Shown here: positions 35,074 to 46,619 of the stretch, in pieces
Position numbering within the stretch: the stretch's first letter is position 1
Layout: the number at the start of each line of letters is the position of its first letter
From: Branchiostoma belcheri
Taxonomy: Eukaryota; Chordata; Leptocardii; Amphioxiformes; Branchiostomatidae
Direction: 5' to 3'
DNA length: 64,000 bases
Assembly (NCBI RefSeq): GCF_001625305.1
Contig: NW_017803824.1
Span: 2,878,960-2,942,959, forward strand
Position numbers and translations under genes: made by a program
Notes under the pieces: model-generated
Told to the model about the DNA's origin: nothing
Database searches by the model: none
Seen by the model: only the letters and a program-made list of their open reading frames with translations

Positions 35074-35119
35074 GGTAAACTTGTATCTGACTACATGTGT
35101 AGTCAGATACAAGATTACC
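35074..35119. repeat. 46-bp near-perfect palindrome
   Basis: Perfect 16-bp arms CTTGTATCTGACTACA / TGTAGTCAGATACAAG (35080-35095 and 35098-35113) surround only two bases. Five more pairs (GGTAA/TTACC) extend the stem after one mismatch, to 35074-35119. No similar sequence occurs elsewhere in the window. It could extrude as a cruciform or be a remnant of an inverted-repeat element. Confidence 0.9.
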
Positions 35120-36410
35120 CCTGAAAACTATACATACCTAACCAGGCTTTTTTAAATGTTGCTCTTTCAGTTCAGCATTATTTCATTAAATCCAAGAACC
35201 AATAAATGAACTACGTGTTGCCTAGCTGGCAATGCCACAGCAGCAGCACCGCTCTGGTAAAGGTTACCCATGTTCTGCGCTGACCTTGGGAATGTCCTCT
35301 GCACCTTGCACCTTGTGTTCTCCAGCTGATAGCAGATGAATTATGGTTCTTTTCCTCACAGGTCTCTTGGAGTTATTGATTGCGACCAATCTCCAAACAA
35401 GGGGCCGGAGTTTTGTGGATAAGTGGCGTTATGATTGATCAAAGTTGGACATCGCGAATTGGCCAGGCGACAGAGATGGTCTGATTTTTCTTTTCGGATA
35501 TTGATTCAATTCTGCTGCAGGTGTGTGTGTGTCGTGGATTACACTGGGTAATGTGTGTACGATAACGCGTTAGAGTTATCATCGCAAGTGTTATCCATAA
35601 TTCTACAGTGCACCTGAGCTCTAGGAAGTAGGGGCAAACCGTCAATACTTACATTGGACAGTTGCCATCAAAGTTTCTGTATAGATTTTATCTACTTAAG
35701 TAAAAGTAGTTGAAGTCTGCATTGGATAGCAAGTTGATTTTCCTGCCCTTCAGGAAGTTTGTGTCATAAACACTAGTCGTTTCCATTATCAATTCCAGCC
35801 AAAAAGGCCCTTTATCAATCCTGGTGCATACATACATACAATATTTCATAGTATATATGGAACACTTTTAGTATATCTATCTGTCAGTCATAAAGGTATA
35901 ACAGTTGATATCTGATATTCACTACTGCTATATAATAACTTACAGTCTAGCAACATGAAATGTTCTTCCAGGAAGTATACTTGAAATATATAGGTGTATA
36001 AAGTAGCACTGATAATGTACATGTAACTCTCGGTAATCATGCAGATCTAAATGCCAGAAAATGATTGAACTAGCTTGTTCACCTGACAGAAAAGGGCTCA
36101 TAACTCAGCTATAGTACACATACAGCAGCAAGCTACAGAGCAATCACCCTGTGTTCTCCAAGCCTGTCCCACACCACGGCTGTAATAGATGATCTACCGC
36201 TTCTGTAATGAAAAGTTACAGGATGGTTGACCAAACTCATTGCCCTCGGCTGAGAATAAAACAATGAAATCACCCCCGACAGACCAACAACCCAGATCTG
36301 TCCATACATCCAAGGACTCAGACCGTTGTATTTCTGCCTCATTTCACCATCTTGTCTTCTCTCAAGACAATGTATAGGTCTCTTAATTCAACCTGTCAGC
36401 AGTTATAAAT
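35120..36410. other. Unique DNA with a candidate regulatory block
   Basis: The stretch 35340-35610 is complex and motif-rich: GAGTTATTGATTGCGACCAAT, GATTGATCAAAG (a TCF/LEF-like word), GATAAC...GTTATC flanking GCGTTAGA, and GTGTTATCC, so GATA-type cores recur. The rest, 35640-36410, is featureless. Confidence 0.35.
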
Positions 36411-36414
36411 CTTA

Positions 36415-36798
36415 GGGACTGTACGATATTTACCGGGGGGGGAGGGCTGGTGCAAAATGGTCCGGTAAAAAATTTTTTCCATGGCCCTCNNNNNNNNNNN
36501 NNNNNNNNNGTACGCACCGCGACTTTGGCGACGGCCCGAGACACTTCTGGGATTTTGAAAAATGTAAAAAGTGCGTACTATATTCGGGTATTTACGGCGT
36601 ATTTCTTCTAATTCGGTACTACGCGACGCCATATTTACAAAGTTTTCGGTGGCCTCCCCCCAGGCCGATTTTTTTTTCGATGGCCTCCCCCGGCTCAAAT
36701 TTTTTTTCCATGGCCCTCCCCCCGGGCCAAAAATTTTTTCAATGGCCCTCCCCCCCAGTGCACCAGCCCTCCCCCCCCGGTAAATATCGTACAGTCCC
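36415..36798. mobile_element. MITE-like element, PIF/Harbinger type (copy 4), with assembly gap
   Basis: Inverted arms of about 40 bp begin GGGACTGTACGATATTTACC at 36415 and end with the complement at 36798, differing only around the G/C run. TTA on both sides (36412-36414, 36799-36801) is a 3-bp target duplication. The interior repeats TTTTTTCCATGGCCCTCCCC-type units about every 30 bp on the right. The left side has one such unit running into the 20-N gap at 36490-36509. The gap therefore probably hides additional units that defeated assembly. Nothing is encoded; the 223-codon minus-strand frame crossing the gap is an artefact. Confidence 0.85.
36490..36509. other. Assembly gap (20 N)
   Basis: A run of 20 N inside the inverted-repeat element. 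It is bounded on the left by ATGGCCCTC, a word of the internal repeat, which suggests a collapsed or unresolved tandem stretch. Confidence 0.98.
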
Positions 36799-36803
36799 TT
36801 AAG

Positions 36804-38541
36804 ATATTGCTGGTCTGGCTCCCAGGGTCCCAGTAATGATTTCACGGATGAGCCTAACCAAAGCACATCACTAGTAGTATCAAGGGCTGGACGGGGTGTC
36901 CTAGTGATAGTTGGAGGTACTGCAAGTGAATATAGGCTGTGTGCAGGGTATTGTTGGTTGGATAAATACAGATGTTGAGTTTCATAACATCTCCTTAGAA
37001 GATAAAGGAAGAAAGTGCTTCGTTGCTTAACTGGAAAGAAAACAACTTCTATTACAGAGAGAGACAACTGTTATGGTGTTGGAAAACTTCCTTGGATTGC
37101 ACAAAGTTAGTACATGTACATTTTACTCTTGTAAAAAGTTCACTGCAAGATTTCTTTTCCTTGAATACTTGTTTAGTTTGCCTGAATTGTTTCTGTCCTA
37201 CTCAAGCTAGTATGAGATATGGAAGTCTTTACAAGATTGTATTCTCTGTACCTTGTGTATGTAGCAAAGTAAGCATATGTCACCAGCCTGTCCCTGTAGC
37301 ATATGTTATGGATGATCCCCTACCTGACATGTGTTCCCCTGCACAAGTGTCTCCCTGACCTGCAGCCGACCATGTTCCAGTAGCCGTGCTCCCACTGGGA
37401 GAAACCCAAAACCATGGGGGTAGTGGGGACATCTAGTGGCATGCCAAATCTTTAATTGGGTGCTGAATGTTAAAAGGGCTAGAATAACAGATGTCCCTTA
37501 CAGTTTCAAATGTGCTGAAAACGTTGCCTGTTGCTTGCCAGGATTGCTTGCGTGCTGTGGGCCGAAACCAGTTGTGCTGTACTTGTGTACAAGCCTGGCA
37601 GTAAATACAGGTGATCTAGTGAAGCATGTTACTGTCAGGAAGGCTCCCTCAGCCAGCTAGCCACATCAGGAAATCATTACCACTGTTGATCTCTGTCTTC
37701 CTCTGGGACCCCAGATAAAAACAGTCTAGTTCACTCTGTTTTGTGTGAGAAAAGTTTGATCATACCACAACCATTAGTTGGAATGTGTTCTTGACCTGGT
37801 TATAGTGAATAGCACTTTACACAACAAGTCAAGTTCATGAAGTGAATTTTTTTTTCAACATGAAACCTGTTGTCTAGCAGAGTAGAATTCTCAGCAGGGT
37901 GTCATTTCAGGAGGCTTGTCCATTAATCTGTCATATATGGCATGCTTAATCAATCAAATGTTTAAATATTTATTTATGTACTACAAAATTCTGTTGCATA
38001 TCAAGGTTACAATGAATTGAGGGCTTGGTTTTTTTTTCCATGTAGTGCTACTTATGAATTCAGATAATTCCAGGTCAAGAGGGGATTTGAAGCTGTTCAC
38101 CAAAGAAAATTGATTATTATTCCTTTGTTTTTACAGACACTTTTGTTATGATATAGTCCCAAACCAGCCTTGCCTATCATTTAAAACTGGTGCCCCAAAG
38201 GTCTTGTTTGTCCATCATACTTCTTCCCTGTCTATGGTGTTGTCTTACAAGGTTTCTACAGGTTTTTATCCCTATCTTTTTAGTGGTAGTAAAACCTCAA
38301 GGATATCACTTTACATGTAAAGAAACAGTCAAGTGCTTTCAGCTGGCCCATATCACCCAGGCCACCTGATGGCCATCCCAAAAGGGAACTTCCCAGTTCT
38401 CATGTGGCAACCCTGCCAGACAGGCTGAACTCAATTAGAACTGGTCATGAATATGGATATAAACTTCTGCCTATTACAGCATAGTCCGGGGAGGCCTGAA
38501 GGCAACTGAAGATCTCACTGGTGGTGCTTGTTGTATTTCAG
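36804..38541. other. Unique non-coding DNA
   Basis: Nothing recognisable. The 111-codon frame at 37023-37358 and the 74-codon frame at 37436-37660 lack family resemblance. Confidence 0.45.
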
Positions 38542-38679
38542 GTATCAGTTTGTGGGTGAGACAGCTGCTGCTTGCAACAGAGGGAGGGGAACTGGCTGGC
38601 TAGCAGAGCGTCACACAACTGCTAATTCGGGACTGGCATTTGTTGCTGGCAGCCGCAGCACTTGGGTGAAACACTGAAG
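38542..38679 (+). other. Candidate untranslated exon
   Basis: A pyrimidine-bearing acceptor (TTGTTGTATTTCAG) ends at 38541 and a strong donor (CTGAAG/GTATGT) begins at 38680, enclosing 138 nt. The segment is GC-richer than its surroundings and purine-rich. Only one frame stays open, until a TGA near the donor (…STWVKH stop), so it would be a non-coding 5' exon if real. Canonical borders alone are common by chance. Confidence 0.2.
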
Positions 38680-40369
38680 GTATGTACCATGTACTGCTAA
38701 CACTCTACACCCCTCAGCCAAATCGGTTTGTGACAGTGCCGGGGATACTAAATGGTCTTCAGTAGGCATGTTGTCTGCGTATGTGAACTTGTCCTCATGC
38801 CTCTGTCGACTTGGGTGACGTTAGATCGTTGGATTTAGCGCCTTGTTGTGAAAGTGTTGCCGGCCGGCTGCTGGGATGCTAGCTCACCCCTGCCTTATCA
38901 CAATATCAGCCTGGACTGGTAAGGCACAGCCTGACACAGGCTGACTGCTCGTCAATTAATTTTTAGAACCTCGTCCTTGTACGGGAGAGTCTTTGTACTT
39001 CAGGTGGGTTGAGTAATCATAGACTGTACTCGGGTACCCTGCTGACTTTTCTATTATTCAGCTTGGTAATCAGACCTGTTTTACTGCAGATTAGTAGACT
39101 GATACTCTTTTAATCCTCAATTTCAAAGTGAAAGGGATGGGGAGCTGCATTGTTCCCCTTTTGTCTATTTGCTGTTTTCAATAACAAACTCGTGCGGGTA
39201 TTGAGAAAGATGTCCTGCTGACATAGACATGTTCCATTGTCACCGATGGCTCCAGAAGCTAGACAATGGGAACAGCAAGGAGACAATGCTTCATGACATA
39301 ATACTAGTAACCCAGTTCCCTGTATTTTCTGATAACATTCTTATCATTGTGTGGAAAGGAGTGGTTGATGGTTGTTGTTTTGACAGCATATGCTTTAAAC
39401 GTCCAGCAAAGTTAAAGAGGAAGTTCAATGACCTCCCGGCAAAGAAGGCATCAGTTTCCAATTTGAATTTGGAACTCTGCCATTGAATTTGCCCTTGGCA
39501 AAATCAAGGAGGTTAAACCTGCTTGGCACAATTAAGTGTCACGCTAAAGGCTACGGATCTAGAACTTATTTTTCTCTCCCTCTGTAGTTTCTCAGATTCT
39601 GGAATTTCATGAAAGTCGATCCTGGCCTGCTTAGAATGTAAAGCTGCCGGAAATGTCTCTGTAATCCTCCGTGGATTTAATGAGAATTACTTCTGCTACA
39701 TGCCTGAGTTCCTAGTACTTTCTCCCAAGTGCACCACCATGCCTTCTCCAGGCAACAAGCTCTTTCTGACTGGAAAGTTCATCTGTGTTTGTTGTACATA
39801 ACATTGTGGGAAAGGTTGAACCTTTTTCCAACACCATACCCCACTGGTTCCTCAGATTTGTACAATGTACTAAACACCAGAGGTCTGGGGAAAAAATTCA
39901 ATGAGTTCACTCCCTTGGGCTGGAAAAAAGTCGAACCTTAGCAGCAGTCCATGGAATGCAAAAATATAATACCCTGGCAAAAGCTACTGTACTCTGGCCA
40001 AAGGGGCTGGGCTATGGCCCACATGTTGGGGAATCTGCACATATCTTGTCTGACCCAGAAAGTCAGATGCCAATTTGATGAGAGACTAGGAACTAGCAGC
40101 TGTAGAAAGGAGATAACATCTTGTATTCTAATGGGGCAGCGTTTGCAGCCCCCCATTAGACCTCAACTTGTTCCAAATGTGCTGCAGAATACAGCCAGAA
40201 CAACACAACAGTCGATCTGGTCTGCGACACAAGGAGTCCTAGTTCCAGAGAAGTAACAGCTGCTGGATGGTTAATCCGTAGAGCTTTTAATACAGGTAAG
40301 GGCTGGCCTGGCTGTGGGGTAATGAGTGGGTAGAAGCGTCGATGTCATTGTCATCTGCATACCTGTCAC
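38680..40369. other. Unique non-coding DNA
   Basis: No gene is supported. The stretch 38700-38960 is somewhat CpG-richer. Overlapping frames at 39729-40256 are unsupported. Confidence 0.4.
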
Positions 40370-40640
40370 TCACAGGGGTCTAAAGGGCAGATGCGGAGGC
40401 TCCGCTCTTTGTCCGACTTCCTAGGAAAGCTGCAATTTTCCTCATGACGCATGATGGGACAAACAGGCAAGGTAGTAATTTCCTCTCGCCCATTTTTACC
40501 AAATCACCGCAGCTTGCAAGCTGTTAGTGTGAGGCGGATCACTGTTTCACTGGCGGGCTTGGCGTGTTACCTCGGCTGCTCGGTTAGCCCTATCCGAGTC
40601 AACCGACATTACCTTTAAAAGGCAAAGGATTTAAGGATCA
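40370..40640. promoter_or_regulatory. Candidate conserved non-coding block
   Basis: A complex, CpG-containing stretch with GATGCGGAGGCTCCGC, CATGACGCATGATGGG (AP-1/CRE-like), AAATCACCGCAGC and CGAGTCAACCGAC. It is repeat-free and compositionally distinct from its AT-rich right flank. No protein family fits its frames. Confidence 0.25.
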
Positions 40641-43600
40641 GTGTGGCATTGTTGTGCCCCTGACAAGTAAATACTGAGGACTTTCCATATGCAGCTGGGT
40701 TGTCCCAAAGCTGTGAGTGAATGGTGAACTTTTCCATGTTGTATGGGCTGACGGCAGGACGTTTGTATCTCTTTGTGCCCCCTCTGTTGTGGGCTGATTT
40801 GCACATGTAGGGAAAACAGTCCCAAGTATCCATACATTTCACGCCCGCCGGCACACTCTCAAAAGAAAGGTAAATGGATAATGATGCCATAGAATTCCAA
40901 TGGAGTGTGCTCACTGTGTCCGAAGTCCCTCGGAAAGATAGCGCTAACATGCCGTGCAGCATGCAAACTTTTTCTTCCGTTATCGCTATAATGCATGATT
41001 CATAAAACGAAACTTGAAAGAAAATTTTGTAGCAAGCCGAAGATTGCAGGACCTCAGGAGGTTATTTCAAGCACTTTACATAGTGTATAGATAATATTGT
41101 ATATAGCTGCTTTTCCCAGTTGGAGAGGATTTAGCTCCCACAACTTTGTTGTTTACATCTAGCAAGTTTCTAAGCCATAGCCTGCGGGCATCATTACTTT
41201 CTTGTAATCCAAGACTTCCCTTTGATATTACCTGAGACGTGATTTACTTCATAAGTACTGTTGACCCAGTGCTCCTGTGTAACATAACTTACAACCAGAT
41301 GCATTTATCTCTTGTCAGTGTAAACGCTCAAGGAGTTGGGTAAAAAGAAGTTGACGTAAGTACTTCTCCAAGTTGCAGTCTCGCAGAAACCTGTTTATTT
41401 TATGCCCAGGTAATGTCTGCCACTCAGATTTCAAGATAACCCCAGGTCTTAACAGTTTGGGGGTTCGGGGTAATAGCTCGTTATTGTTTTAACAAAGGGC
41501 AAATGTTATACAGTATTTTGTAATGCTATCTATTTTTGCTGATGTATTCAATACAAACAAAGACAGATATCAGAGGTACATCAGTGATAAATAAATAGAT
41601 AGGTAATGAGGTATGGTAAAGCAGTCATCCTCAAAAGATTTTTCATCCGGGTAGTATAATAGATATTTATGGTCACATACGTACTATCTTAGACAACATG
41701 GTACAACATTTCTTCTTTGGCATTTTTTAATGGCTAATCATGAATATCAGGCCAAGGAGGTTAACCTTTTTAATCAAACAGAGCAGAAATGTTGTCTGCT
41801 TGACTGGCTTGGAAGGAAAATTCCCCAGACTAATGAAGTTACTTCCATTTCCTGCTCTTAGCTTAATTCTATTAGAAAATGGAGAATTTTGTTTATTTGT
41901 CTGTCTCTGTGACATATAACGAAGTAAAGAGTATATATGTACAAGATCATTGGACAAAAAGAAATAATTTTTGTGCTCAGACTTAACGATGTGGGAGGAT
42001 AAAAGAAACTGGTCATGAGAACTTTTGTTTGTTTGTCCCTTTGGTATGTAAAATTTTAAGCAAACAGTATGTGTGAGGTTATGTCATCTGAGTTTTGGGG
42101 CAGGAATAAAAAAAATCAATATCCTTCTAGGAAACTAAACTGTGGTTTAAGTATTGAAACCCATTAGTTTTCTAGTTTGAAACCATTTCAGCAGAACTAA
42201 AAGACATTTTTTTGTGATGGATCTTGATGATTGATCCACCCTTTTTGCCTTTCCTGGGGATTTGTCAACAGACAACTTGCCTAACCCCTTTTAGCCCCCA
42301 TACCTACAGCAAACCTTCATCCTCTAGTATTTAGAATGGCTATAAACTGATCTATAAACTGATCCACACACACAATGCTGGGAGGAGAACCATACAAAAT
42401 TTCCTCAATCCTCTAAACCAGGAGATGCTGTCTTTGATTTGAGGTGATCAGGGTGGGGCCTATTGTTTACAGTGGGGCCTGACAGGCAACTGTTCACACC
42501 TTTTTGTGAAAACCCCTCTTCCCTTTGTCCCAGGCTTAGCAAATTACTGCTGATTGCAAGTTGATGAAGTGTGAAGTCTCAGTGGACCTCCCCCAAGCCA
42601 GCTAGGGCTGTCTCTCAGAGCATATGGAGGAATGGGAATAGAAAACCCTTTTTAGGATCAATGAAATCCCATGCTGTACCAGAGTCAATGAAGCAAGGCT
42701 TTTTTTCTTGGCAAGGTAAGCAGAAGCACATTAGAAATCTTTTATTCAATGATAGTTTGGGACTTTTCATGCTGCAAAGAGTATTCCTTGAATGTGTAAG
42801 CATAGTATTGGAATTGTCTGTAGCATTCGCATTGTTTTGATTCTGTGAACATGGGTTTATTAGAACTGTTGATTGTCTACAGCTATGAATTTTCCATTTG
42901 CCATGTCCATGTTTCCTTCTTGCCTTCTTAGTTCAAGTTTCAAAACATGGTTTTCACATCATCCTGAATGTAACTTACAAGTATGTACATTTGTTCAACA
43001 AAGAGGAAGTACCTTGTCTGGCAAGTTTGCCCACATACTGGGCACACTGTGTGATTCTGGGATATAAAGTATCACCTGGATATAATGTATCACCTTTGGT
43101 CCCTGCAGGTGTACATTACCCACAAGGGTGAATGGACCTTTGTTGAAACAGATAGGAGTTTTTGTAGTCGCCCTGTTTGATACCTGTCACATGCCCTGTT
43201 TTGTAAGTTGTGAGGGCATTGTTAGTGGAAGTCATTAGTACAAGGGCCAAGCAGATACATGTTTTGCTGTTGAGTGTGCTTGAGTGCATCTGTATCAGTT
43301 ACACACAGAGTGTTGGAAGGGTGCATTGAGCTTTCTAGGCTCTGATGCTAAAGAGTGGCAAAGAGGGGCACAAGTATTTGCTGACTTCCGAGAAGATGCA
43401 GCTTGATGCACTGTAAATATTCCCTACAGTACCTGGATGCCTTGTTTGGTAAGTCAAATGTCTCAGGGGAAAGAAACCTATGTGAGAATTTGATAAGGGG
43501 TTTCTATGTTTGTTTTGATAGAGGAAAGAGAACAGACAACCATAAGACAAATTAGTGTGCCCACAATGTCCTGTTGTGTTTCAGTTTCGAACCATGGACC

Positions 43601-45780
43601 TACAGGCCTTTACAGATTATCCTTAGTTGATCTGTATTGAATGAGATGAGGGCTCTATAATAACAGTATATTTTATCCCCATATGATGTTTTTGCTGGCA
43701 GATTTTTGGGTGTTCTCTTGTCACAACAAATTGTAATAAGATTGGGATTATACTTCTTTAGGAAAGGTGCTGGGCTTAGCTGAAGCACATTCAAGTCAAA
43801 CAAAACAAACCCTAGTCATATACATCTGTATGATGTACATGTACATGGCCTCTAATTATGATATGGAAGTCCAGTGTAAACCAGGAACTACTATTAGTAT
43901 ATGTAGAGACTGTTTAAAAATAGAGTATAGAGTATTATTGACATCTTGATTCTAAAGATATACCCAGTCACTACTTCAGTGACTATGCAATGCCAGCATC
44001 TCACAGTCTTTAGCACTGAATATCAGTTTCCTAGTGTACTTTATAAGAGAGGTTGGCGTATATATGCTAAATAACTTGTACAATACACATTTCAAAGACA
44101 GGGATATTCTTTATCACCTATGTGCAGGAAACGTGCTGGTTGCTGCATAGGAATGACCCCATAAGTACCCAGGCTTAGCAGGATAATTGGCATTTGTGGA
44201 ACAACTGTGCTTTTAATTGTTTGTGGGCTCTTGGGAGATTTGCGGCACATGTAGGATAAACCATATAATAATAAATAGTTAGGGAGACTCAGAAAAGAAG
44301 GAAGGAAAATAGCAGGATTGTCAGATCTTTGAAAAATGCACAACAGATCAGTGAACAGCTGCATTTCCGACATCTAATGTTGTATAGCCATATAAGTGGT
44401 GATCCGTATGTCATCATTGTCAAAGAATTTGAAATGTGAACTGCATTTTTTTAGTGCCTTGGCTTTTCTCTGACAATTATCTTAAAAAATCAGCACTCCC
44501 CGAGGTCTGCCCAAGCCAGATCAGATGTGTTTTCAGCCTAGTGAATTGAATTTCTGAAGCTACTTGTAGGCTGATTGCCATCTGCAAATTACTGTGCAAA
44601 TTGCGGCAGTATCTCCTTTTTCCATTTGTGCATTCGGGTGTGACGTCTTGAATTTTTTAGAGCCCAGAGGACATTAGCAGGTGTGTAAATTGGTGCTTGA
44701 TTGGTTGACGAGAATGTGGTCTACTTGAAGCGATGTTTCGGCAGGAGTATTTTACTTTGATTGTTATGAATTTGTTATGAAGTTCTGTCAGTCCATGGAA
44801 GATAAGAATAGAGCGTCTGGGAGGAGACTAGAAATAGTTCAAGAGAATGCTAAAATGAGGAAAAGGAAAGATTGGAAAAAATTAAATATGAGTGCAACCA
44901 CTATGCAATGCTGTTGCTGATATTGTCATCTAGAAGACATAAGTACTATATTTAGGACCAAAATTCATGTGTGATCTAAAGCTGTGTTTTTCATCTAGTC
45001 TAGATTCTTGGGGAATCAAAGGAGTTTGATTGGTGCTTCCCTTTAGGCTGTAAATTAGAGGACTTTTGTAGATGTGTACCACTCAGTGTGTGCGCTTCTT
45101 TGTGTTCTCGTTTGATATTTGTTCCAGCAGTGAGCTCTTCCTTAGATGTTAAAGCTCCCTTTCATATAATGTATAAGCTAACTGATAAGCAAAAGGGTAG
45201 CATCCTTTTAGGGCCCTTTTGTAGTCCATGATATTAATGTCATATTTTCCCCAGACTGCTTTTTACTTGGAGCTGTTATCATCATGTACCACGAAGTTGA
45301 GCTTACACTTTTACAGCATTTTATGTCAAAACATATAAACTTTGGCTGCCTTGTGTTAGGGAGTGGATGGGAACTCAATTTGGGCCACTGCACACAACTG
45401 TTGCCGCTTATTACCTGTACTGATCCATGTGATAGCCACTGTCATGCCTGTTTGGGTCTTAAAATGAACAGAAAAATGTTACTGGCAGGGTTAGGGCTGC
45501 CTGGTGTCCTTTTTGGGGTTTCTGGGCCAAAAGTTGACAGGGGATCCCACATCCTGCTAAGTGTAATTTGTGCCTCATGTGTTACCTTCACACAAAATAT
45601 CATGTGGTCTATTAATGTTGACATGAAAGTATGGGATGATTTGTAAGCTTTGAAACCTGAAAGCATGTCCTGTTGGGAATTCTTATACATTTGTATGATA
45701 GTTGCAGTTGCAATTCTGTTGTAACATTACAACAATTATTATACAATTTTCATTACATGGCATAATAATATAAAATACAT
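40641..45780. other. Long unique non-coding stretch
   Basis: No gene, RNA or mobile element is recognised over about 5 kb. One weak exon-like segment lies at 42619-42715: acceptor GGGCTGTCTCTCAG, donor GGCAAG/GTAAGC, 97 nt open as SIWRNGNRKPFLGSMKSH.... Its AT-rich codons argue against coding. Purine-rich DNA occurs at about 44280-44315. Confidence 0.45.
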
Positions 45781-45800
45781 CCCCCCCCCCAAAAAAAAAA
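45781..45800 (+). repeat. C10-A10 homopolymer junction
   Basis: Ten C followed directly by ten A. Possibly slippage or a degraded poly(A) tail, but no retroelement body precedes it. Confidence 0.9.
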
Positions 45801-46403
45801 ATTGAGGACATGATAGTAAGACAATTAAAAGTTTAAATTATTGCTGTTTCTTTATTTTTTGTTTTATGTTTCCAAACATTTTCCTCCATGCCCATCCAGC
45901 CCATAAGGAGGTAAAATTATCCCGCCATTAGTTCTTCCGAGGACAGGAAGTTGGTACAAATTCCTCTTTCATGCTGATGAATCTGAAAGAACAATGTCAA
46001 AACATCACCTCTGAAATATGTCCGCACCCTGCAGCAAATGGGACGGATTCTCCTGCCATGTCCAGAGTGTCTGTTACAAAGCAAACTTCCTGCACAGATC
46101 AGATAGAGGGCTGTTTTATGATCCTGGGGCATGTGATATGAACCATCCATCTTGTGTAAAATTGCCTACATCAAAGGCCATCAGAGGTTGTTGTCACAGC
46201 TTGGGGGGTGTTTGGACTCTAGCCCAGCACATGCTTTGTTTTTCTAGCATTTAATATTTCAGAATCTGGAGATGAAAGGATGCCTGCTAATTTGAAATTA
46301 CCACCAGCCACTGCCTACTGTGTGTGTCTTATCTCCAAGCAGATGTGGAAAGAGAAGACTGATATTTTCTATCTATTGGGTTGACTTTTTAGCAGCCAGA
46401 AAA
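45801..46403. other. Unique non-coding DNA
   Basis: Frames on both strands at 45917-46254 do not resemble a protein family. Nothing else is seen. Confidence 0.4.
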
Positions 46404-46406
46404 TGA

Positions 46407-46616
46407 GGGCCTGCAAGGGGGGGTCCCGACAACGCTCTACGCTGAATTCGGAAACCTCTCGATTACGCTTAACGATAAATTCCAAGTGGCTACAACGCAT
46501 TACGTAAACTTAAAACGCCGAATACACTCTACACAAAAATATTAGAGCGGTCCGTCTACGCTCTACGTAGAATTAAAACGGCCAATTACGCTCTACGGAA
46601 AGGGCTTGCAGGCCCC
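46407..46616. mobile_element. Small CpG-rich inverted-repeat element (copy 5)
   Basis: A 210-bp element is bounded by GGGCCTGCAAG and CTTGCAGGCCCC, flanked by TGA on both sides (46404-46406 and 46617-46619). Its interior is unlike anything nearby. The word ACGCTCTACG recurs (about 46431, 46558, 46588) with variants ACACTCTACAC and ACGCTTAACG, each followed by an AATTC or AATTA phrase. This makes degenerate CpG-rich subrepeats of about 30 bp. No protein is encoded. The short arms and 3-bp duplication fit the same class as the other four elements; the TGA target is less typical. Confidence 0.7.
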
Positions 46617-46619
46617 TGA

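Noticed and set aside
36396..37067. 223-codon minus-strand frame, the longest in the window
   Set aside because: It crosses the 20-N gap and the arms of an inverted-repeat element; length comes from the undefined bases and the G/C-run repeats.
42619..42715. Coding exon between TCTCTCAG and GTAAGC
   Set aside because: Borders are good, but codons are AT-rich, the length breaks frame and the peptide is unrecognised; kept only as a note.
45781..45800. Retrotransposed poly(A) tail
   Set aside because: No retroelement body or target duplication accompanies the C10-A10 run.
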